In this document: positions 5,353 through 9,483 of the stretch, in pieces | Layout: each line of letters starts with the position of its first letter | Position numbering within the stretch: the first letter of the stretch is position 1 | NCBI GenBank assembly: GCA_934631005.1 | Contig: CAKTXA010000049.1 | Location: forward strand, 1-9,483 | Direction of reading: 5' to 3' | DNA from: an uncultured Oscillospiraceae bacterium | Lineage (GTDB): Bacteria > Bacillota > Clostridia > Oscillospirales > Oscillospiraceae | DNA: 9,483 nt | Made by a program: the position numbers and the translations under genes | Notes under the pieces: generated by a model | Told to the model about the DNA's origin: nothing | The model's database searches: none | The model's input: only the letters and a program-made list of their open reading frames with translations

Positions 5353-6297
5353 TCATCCCGCGAAAAAAGGGATCTGCTGTAACGCGGCGCGAAAAATCGA
5401 CCCCTCGTCATCGCCCGCGCCGCGGATGAGCCAGTGCATCCGCCCGTTGCGGCGAAACCACGTCAGCTGGCGCTTGGCATAGTTGCGCGAGCGCTGCTTG
5501 ATGAGGTCATACGCTTCATCAAAAGTACAGTCCCCGCGCAGCGCGCCCGCCAGCTCCTTGTAGCCGATGGCCTGCATGGCCGTGGCCGTATCGGGCACGC
5601 CGCTCTCCAGCAGCCCGCGCACCTCGCGCTCCAGCCCGGCCGCGCGCATGGTATCCACGCGGCGGTCGATGCGCGCATACAGCGCCGCGCGGTCAGCAAA
5701 GTCCAGCCCCAGCCAGACGGGCTCGTATTTATCCGGCTGCTGCCGCGTGCGTTCGTTGTGGCGGCTGATGGGCTCGCCGGTCTCCAAAAAGACCTCCAGC
5801 GCGCGCACGATGCGCTTTTCATCCGCCGGATGCAGCCGCGCCGCCGTCACGGGGTCGACGCAGGCAAGCTCGCGCAGCAGCGCGTCGCCGCCCTCGGCGG
5901 CAAGGCGGGCCTCCAGCCGCTCGCGCACGCCCGTCTGCGGCACGGGGGCAAAGGTACGGCCGGAGATGAGACTGTCGGCATACAGCCCGGTGCCGCCGGT
6001 GAGGATGGCGACCTTCCCGCGCGACAAAATATCCTGCACGCACGCGTCGGCCATTTGAACATATTTTCCGACGGAAAAAGCCTCGTCCGGCTCGCAGACG
6101 TCGATCATATGATGCCGCGCCCGCGCAAGCTCGTCCGGCGTGGGCTTGGCCGTGCCGATGTCCATCCGGCGGTAGAGCTGCATGGAGTCGCACGAAACGA
6201 TCTCCCCTGAAAGTGTCTCCGCCAGCCGCAGCGCCAGCTCGGTCTTCCCCGAAGCCGTCGGCCCGACCACACAAATGATAGAGTCCAGTTCGTACAT
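5353..6297 (-). CDS. miaA: tRNA dimethylallyltransferase MiaA
   Basis: MiaA transfers a dimethylallyl group to N6 of A37 in tRNAs reading UNN codons. The 314-residue length fits the family. Visible motifs are the P-loop GPTASGKT (residues 12-19), SCDSMQLYRRMDIGTAKP (35-52) with the catalytic Asp37, HHMIDVCEPDEAFSV, GGTGLYADSLISG (101-113), the middle DEKRIVRALEVFLETG, then MQAIGYKEL and the tRNA-contacting RNYAKRQLTWFRR near the end. The frame is open 49 codons further upstream into repeat B, but the family start is MYELDSIICVVGP. Its AAAGGAG directly abuts the ATG (6295-6297) with no spacer, so initiation may be weak. The gene lies 45 bp before hfq and 392 bp after mutL. Confidence 0.95.
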   Translation of the reverse strand: MYELDSIICVVGPTASGKTELALRLAETLSGEIVSCDSMQLYRRMDIGTAKPTPDELARARHHMIDVCEPDEAFSVGKYVQMADACVQDILSRGKVAILTGGTGLYADSLISGRTFAPVPQTGVRERLEARLAAEGGDALLRELACVDPVTAARLHPADEKRIVRALEVFLETGEPISRHNERTRQQPDKYEPVWLGLDFADRAALYARIDRRVDTMRAAGLEREVRGLLESGVPDTATAMQAIGYKELAGALRGDCTFDEAYDLIKQRSRNYAKRQLTWFRRNGRMHWLIRGAGDDEGSIFRAALQQIPFFAG

Positions 6298-6353
6298 CTC
6301 CTTTCTGGTAACGCGCCATCGTTCTTTTGGGGCAGTGCCGATTTGCTGAGGGG

Positions 6354-6573
6354 CCCATACCTTCCCCTCGGGGCCGATTCCCCCTATCAGGGGGAAATGT
6401 CCCGAAGGGACAAAGAGGGTAGGGACAGGTGCCCCAGTGCGCACACTGGGGCGGATGAGGGTCGGGGAGCACTTGCGATTTGCTTTGCAGTTGTGCCAAA
6501 ACGCAACTGCTCCCCGACCCTCATCAGTCAGCCTTCGGCTGACAGCTTCCCCCAGGGGAAGCTATGGGGTGCA
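6354..6573. repeat. Structured palindromic repeat, copy B, between mutL and miaA
   Basis: Copy B is inverted relative to copy A. The core is a perfect 18-bp stem, GATGAGGGTCGGGGAGCA (6454-6471) with TGCTCCCCGACCCTCATC (6508-6525), around a 36-nt loop about 80 percent identical to that of copy A after inversion. Side hairpins are TTCCCCC/GGGGGAA (6378-6384, 6390-6396), TGTCCCgaaGGGACA (6398-6412), GCCCCAGTG/CACTGGGGC (6431-6439, 6444-6452), GTCAGCCttcGGCTGAC (6527-6543) and AGCTTCCCC/GGGGAAGCT (6544-6552, 6555-6563). About 60 bp on the left side, with two extra hairpins, have no counterpart in copy A. It fills most of the 392-bp gap between mutL and miaA; 6298-6353 shows nothing else that I recognise. 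Confidence 0.85.
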
Positions 6574-6592
6574 TTCCGCACAGCGGTGCGTG

Positions 6593-6636
6593 CAAAAACA
6601 CCAGCTGCCAACTGGCGGGAGGGGCAAGCCCCTCCC
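6593..6636 (-). terminator. Candidate terminator or hairpin pair after mutL
   Basis: Going downstream from mutL on the minus strand there is first a very stable hairpin, GGGAGGGGC/GCCCCTCCC (6636-6617, central TT), without a T-run. Then comes a weaker stem, CCAGTT GGC AGCTGG (6615-6601, one G-T pair), followed by TGTTTTTG (6600-6593). The second has intrinsic-terminator form, but the T-run has only five bases. It may partly uncouple mutL from miaA. Confidence 0.4.
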
Positions 6637-6658
6637 CTACATTACGACTAAGAATGAG

Positions 6659-6676
6659 CGCCCCTACGTTACAACG
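6659..6676. repeat. Second copy of the short dispersed repeat (inverted)
   Basis: CGCCCCTACGTTACAACG is the reverse complement of 1465-1482 except for one base. A shorter partial copy (CCCCTACATTACGAC, 6635-6649) is adjacent, so the motif occurs twice here in the same direction. It lies 14 bp beyond the mutL stop. Confidence 0.6.
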
Positions 6677-6689
6677 AAGGACGGGAATT

Positions 6690-8612
6690 CTACCGCTTAA
6701 ACTGCCGCTCCAGCTGGCCCTTGCTCAGCTCGATACAGATCGGTCTGCCGTGCGGGCAATATTTCAGGTCGCTGCGGGTGAGGACTTCGCTCACGAGGTA
6801 CTCGCGCTCGCGCGGGGCGGTGTGATACCCGGCCTTGATGGCGGCCTTGCAGGCGATGGTGTGCAGCAGCGCATCGCGCTGGGCGGTCGCGTCGGGGAAA
6901 TTGCCGCCCAGCAGCGCCCCGGCCAGCTCCTGCACGGTCTGCACGGCGTCCGCCTCGCGAATATCCGCCGGGATCTCGCGCAGCAGCACCGTCCCGCCGC
7001 CGAATTCCTCCGCGCCGAAGCCGAGCTGCGTGAACAGCGCCGCATGCTCCAGCACGCACGCCGCCTCCTCGCGCGTCAGCTCCGCCGGGATGGGCGCGAG
7101 CAGCCGCTGCGCCATGACCGGCTGCGGCTCTTTTTTGAGTTTTTCGAACAAAATGCGCTCATGCGCAGCGTGTTTGTCGATAAACAGGAGCTTTTCGCCC
7201 TGTTCCACGAGGATATACGTATCGAGCGCCTCGCCGATGACGCGCCACGGCGCGTCCGCGATCGGCAGCGCCTGCTGCGCAGGCTCGGCAGGCTCCGCGG
7301 CCCTGACCGGTTCGGCAGGCTTCGACGGCTCGACCGGCGCCGGTTTGGACGGCTCCGGGATGCGCACCGGCTCCGCGAGCACCGGCGCGGAGAGCGGTCT
7401 CGCTGCTTCCGCCGGTTTGACCGGCTCCGGCGTCGGGATGTGTGCGGCCTCGCAGACCGTTTTCGTCCATTCGCGCTCGCGCGCGGTGAAGCCGGTCTTT
7501 TCGGCCTGCGCGCGGTACTGCGCGGCGCCCATCGTGCGGAAAAAGTCCTGCTGCGGCGCGGTCTGCGCCGTCCGGACCGGCTGCGCGGGCCTTTGCTGCG
7601 GCAGCTTCATCTCCTGCCGCCCGGGCGCGTGCGAGAGCGCGGAGAGGACGGCGTAGTGCACGGCGTCGAACACCTCCCGCTCGCGCAGGAATTTGACCTC
7701 GGTCTTGGCCGGGTGCACGTTCACGTCCACCGCCTGCGGCGGAAGCGTGATGTGCAGCACGCACGACGGAAAGCGCCCCGCCGTCATCTGGTTCTGATAT
7801 GCCTGCTCCAGCGCGCTCGTAAGAAGCCGCGACTTCACCGTCCGCCCGTTCACGAAAAACAGCTGCTGCTGGCGGTTGCCGCGCGTGCAGGCGGGCTTTG
7901 TGACAAAGCCGCGCGTCGCGATCTTTTCAAACTGACCGTCCACCTGCACCATCTCGCCCGCGAGCTGGCGGCCCAGCACGGCGTACACCGCGTCAAACAG
8001 CGCGCCGCTGCCCGCCGTGTGCAGCACCTCCGCGCCGTCCTTTACCACGCGCAGCGACACCGCGGGATTTGCCAGCGCCAGCTGCTGCGCGAGCGTGAGC
8101 GCGGCGGAGGACTCGGCAAGATCCGATTTCATAAACTTTAAGCGCGCGGGCGTGTTGTAAAACAGGTCGCGCACGATCATCGTGGTGCCCACGGGGCAGC
8201 CCGCGGGCTCCTCGCCCGTGACCGTGCCCGCCTCCAGATGCAGCGCCGTGCCGGTCTCAGCGCCGGCGGTGCGCGTTAAAAGGTCGATGCGCGACACGGC
8301 GCTGATGGCCGCCAGCGCCTCGCCGCGGAAGCCGAGCGTGCGGATGGCGGCAAGATCCTCCTTGGTGTGCAGCTTGCTGGTGGCGTGGCGCAAAAACGCG
8401 GTGCGCGCGTCGTCGGGGGCCATGCCGCAGCCGTCGTCGGTCACGCGCAGAAGCGTCATGCCGCCGTTTTGCAGCTCCACCGTGACGTGCTTCGCCCCGG
8501 CGTCGATCGCGTTTTCCACAAGCTCCTTGACGCAGGACGCCGGACGCTCGACCACCTCGCCCGCGGCGATGAGGTCGGCGACGTGCTGCGAAAGCTGCTG
8601 AATGATTGCCAT
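6690..8612 (-). CDS. mutL: DNA mismatch repair protein MutL (with endonuclease motifs)
   Basis: MutL links mismatch recognition by MutS to strand removal. The 640-residue protein begins with the GHKL ATPase domain: IAAGEVVERPA, KELVENAIDAGA with Glu30 and Asn34, DDGCGM (60-65), RHATSKL (76-82) and GFRGEAL (95-101); later FVNGRTVKS and VNVHPAKTEV close the N-terminal half near residue 330. A Pro/Ala/Glu-rich linker (about 345-455) contains repeats of the EPVKP/EPSKP type. The C-terminal dimerisation domain carries the metal-dependent endonuclease motif DKHAAHERILFEKL (Asp479; the usual second residue Gln is Lys), ACKAAIKAG (near 588) and CPHGRP (near 619), so it should nick DNA itself, as expected where MutH is absent. 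AAAGGAG lies seven bases before the ATG. It follows the CPBP gene by 17 bp. mutS is not in the window. Confidence 0.96.
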   Translation of the reverse strand: MAIIQQLSQHVADLIAAGEVVERPASCVKELVENAIDAGAKHVTVELQNGGMTLLRVTDDGCGMAPDDARTAFLRHATSKLHTKEDLAAIRTLGFRGEALAAISAVSRIDLLTRTAGAETGTALHLEAGTVTGEEPAGCPVGTTMIVRDLFYNTPARLKFMKSDLAESSAALTLAQQLALANPAVSLRVVKDGAEVLHTAGSGALFDAVYAVLGRQLAGEMVQVDGQFEKIATRGFVTKPACTRGNRQQQLFFVNGRTVKSRLLTSALEQAYQNQMTAGRFPSCVLHITLPPQAVDVNVHPAKTEVKFLREREVFDAVHYAVLSALSHAPGRQEMKLPQQRPAQPVRTAQTAPQQDFFRTMGAAQYRAQAEKTGFTAREREWTKTVCEAAHIPTPEPVKPAEAARPLSAPVLAEPVRIPEPSKPAPVEPSKPAEPVRAAEPAEPAQQALPIADAPWRVIGEALDTYILVEQGEKLLFIDKHAAHERILFEKLKKEPQPVMAQRLLAPIPAELTREEAACVLEHAALFTQLGFGAEEFGGGTVLLREIPADIREADAVQTVQELAGALLGGNFPDATAQRDALLHTIACKAAIKAGYHTAPREREYLVSEVLTRSDLKYCPHGRPICIELSKGQLERQFKR

Positions 8613-8629
8613 GACAGGTCTCCTTTTTC

Positions 8630-9334
8630 TTACGAAAGCGTGCTCAAAACGCCGGTCGCGACCGCGTTGATCGCCGCGTGCAGCGAGATGGATGCCCAGA
8701 TAGAGCCGGATTTTTCATACGCAAAGCACAGCGCGGCGGCCGCCGGGACATACGGCAGGGCGCTGAGCAGCACCGCGCCGGGCTCGTACAGCAGAAAATA
8801 CTGCCACGTGTGCATGAACACGAACACGAGGATGGACACGATGTACGCAAGGGCGCGCGAGGCGTCCCGGATGGTGCCGAACACAAGGCCGCGCACGAGC
8901 GTCTCTTCAATGATCGGCGCGGCGAACACCGTGGCGATCGTCATCACCGTGCCGCCATCCGTGAGCAGGCCCGACACGGTGTCGTTATTGAACAGCGTCA
9001 GGCTGATGTCAAGCCGCTGCGCCGCCCAGTCGATGGCGAACGTGCCGCCGTAGTGGATGGCCGCGCCGAGCACGATGGCCTGCAGAAAGTCCCAGAAGCC
9101 GCTGCCAAAAAACGGCTGCCGCAGGAAGTTGTGAAAGATGATGAGCACCGCCGCGAGGTTCACGGCGAAGTAGACGATGTTCACCGTCACGGCGTCCATA
9201 TGCAGCTGCAGGGCGTCGTTGAGAATACCGAGCAGCACGCTCAGCCCCACGAGATACACCGGCAGCCAGCACCACCCCGCGATCCTCGCCGCCCGCCCCA
9301 TCCGAGGCAAATGCGATCTGCCGCTCCGCGCCAT
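8630..9334 (-). CDS. CPBP-family intramembrane metalloprotease (CaaX protease/Abi-like)
   Basis: A 234-residue multi-pass membrane protein. Hydrophobic segments lie at about residues 16-37, 49-68, 82-104, 128-142, 161-182 and 185-205. The three CPBP motifs are present: EETLVRG with Glu143, Glu144 and Arg148; His175 in VFVFMH; and His219 with Asn223 in SISLHAAINA. These place it in the Rce1-like glutamic intramembrane protease family, whose bacterial members have varied and often unknown roles (prenyl-protein processing, bacteriocin self-immunity). The start at 9332-9334 has AAAGGA nine bases upstream; the frame is open 30 codons further, but that part is repeat-derived. The leader (9335-9373) is rich in ACAA on the minus strand and shows no clear promoter. 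It is 17 bp before mutL, so it probably heads that transcript. The substrate cannot be told from the sequence. Confidence 0.88.
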   Translation of the reverse strand: MARSGRSHLPRMGRAARIAGWCWLPVYLVGLSVLLGILNDALQLHMDAVTVNIVYFAVNLAAVLIIFHNFLRQPFFGSGFWDFLQAIVLGAAIHYGGTFAIDWAAQRLDISLTLFNNDTVSGLLTDGGTVMTIATVFAAPIIEETLVRGLVFGTIRDASRALAYIVSILVFVFMHTWQYFLLYEPGAVLLSALPYVPAAAALCFAYEKSGSIWASISLHAAINAVATGVLSTLS

Positions 9335-9373
9335 AGGCTCACGTCCTTTCTGAGTTGTTTTGTTGTTTGTTGT

Positions 9374-9483
9374 GAAGCAAGCGCTCGCTGCCGAATCCCC
9401 GACGCAGCGGCGAAATGTAGGCACCCCATACCTTCCCCTGGGGGAAGGTGCCCCCGAAGGGGGCGGATGAGGGCCGGGGAGCA
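9374..9483. repeat. Structured palindromic repeat, copy C (cut by window end)
   Basis: Copy C has the same orientation as copy B and is inverted relative to copy A. It contains GCCGAATC (9390-9397), GCACCCCATA, the hairpin CCTTCCCCtgGGGGAAGG (9431-9448), the hairpin GCCCCCgaaGGGGGC (9450-9464) and the first core arm GATGAGGGCCGGGGAGCA (9466-9483), which ends exactly at the window edge. The loop and second arm should follow outside. Positions 9374-9449 align without gaps to the reverse complement of 1714-1789. Confidence 0.82.

Noticed and set aside
7171..7178. Loss of function in the MutL endonuclease motif (Lys for Gln)
   Set aside because: The metal-binding Asp, His and Glu residues of the DxHAAxERxxxE motif are kept, as are ACKAAIKAG and CPHGRP, so activity is likely intact.
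6564..8141. Long open frame (525 codons) on the plus strand opposite mutL
   Set aside because: It is antisense to a fully conserved mutL, very rich in Arg and Leu, and starts inside repeat B. In GC-rich genes the antisense frame is often open; no family signature is visible.
8367..9053. Plus-strand frame opposite the mutL start and the CPBP gene
   Set aside because: It is antisense to two genes whose motifs are intact; no independent support.

Overview
The window looks like chromosomal DNA from a GC-rich gut-type Clostridia member, probably Oscillospirales (Oscillospiraceae/Ruminococcaceae). Reasons: high GC throughout, strong AGGAGG-type ribosome sites, a SepF/DivIVA division cluster with a HlyD-like gene beside yggS, a MutL with the endonuclease motifs of MutH-less bacteria, and GC-rich palindromic repeats of the CTTCCCC-GGGGAAG type, which I recall as common in that group. 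The lineage is an inference; no rRNA or marker search was possible.

Layout. (1) 1-818, plus strand: the 3' end of L-fucose isomerase (fucI), then L-fucose mutarotase (fucU) and a strong intrinsic terminator. (2) 738-1425, minus strand: a DinJ/RelB antitoxin and YafQ toxin pair with its own near-consensus promoter. The toxin frame runs through the fucU terminator and into the 3' end of fucU. (3) 1426-1840: no gene. It holds a structured palindromic repeat (A), a short dispersed repeat and the divIVA terminator. (4) 1841-9334, minus strand, in transcription order: CPBP-family membrane protease, mutL, a gap with repeat B, miaA, hfq, a HlyD-like membrane protein, yggS, sepF, divIVA. (5) 9374-9483: repeat C, cut by the window edge.

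The minus-strand run joins DNA mismatch repair (MutL), tRNA A37 prenylation (MiaA) and RNA chaperoning (Hfq) in the widespread mutL-miaA-hfq order to a Gram-positive division set (YggS, SepF, DivIVA). From hfq to divIVA the genes are tightly spaced, with a 4-bp overlap between the HlyD-like gene and yggS. The largest break is the 392-bp mutL-miaA gap, filled by repeat B and further hairpins.

Most of the genes are ordinary. The points worth a second look are the three-copy palindromic repeat, whose hairpin arms change sequence but keep pairing; the toxin gene whose tail is encoded by its neighbour's terminator; and a perfect inverted repeat that places the hfq Shine-Dalgarno in a loop and most of its start codon in a stem. 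I did not find a clearly new multi-gene system.
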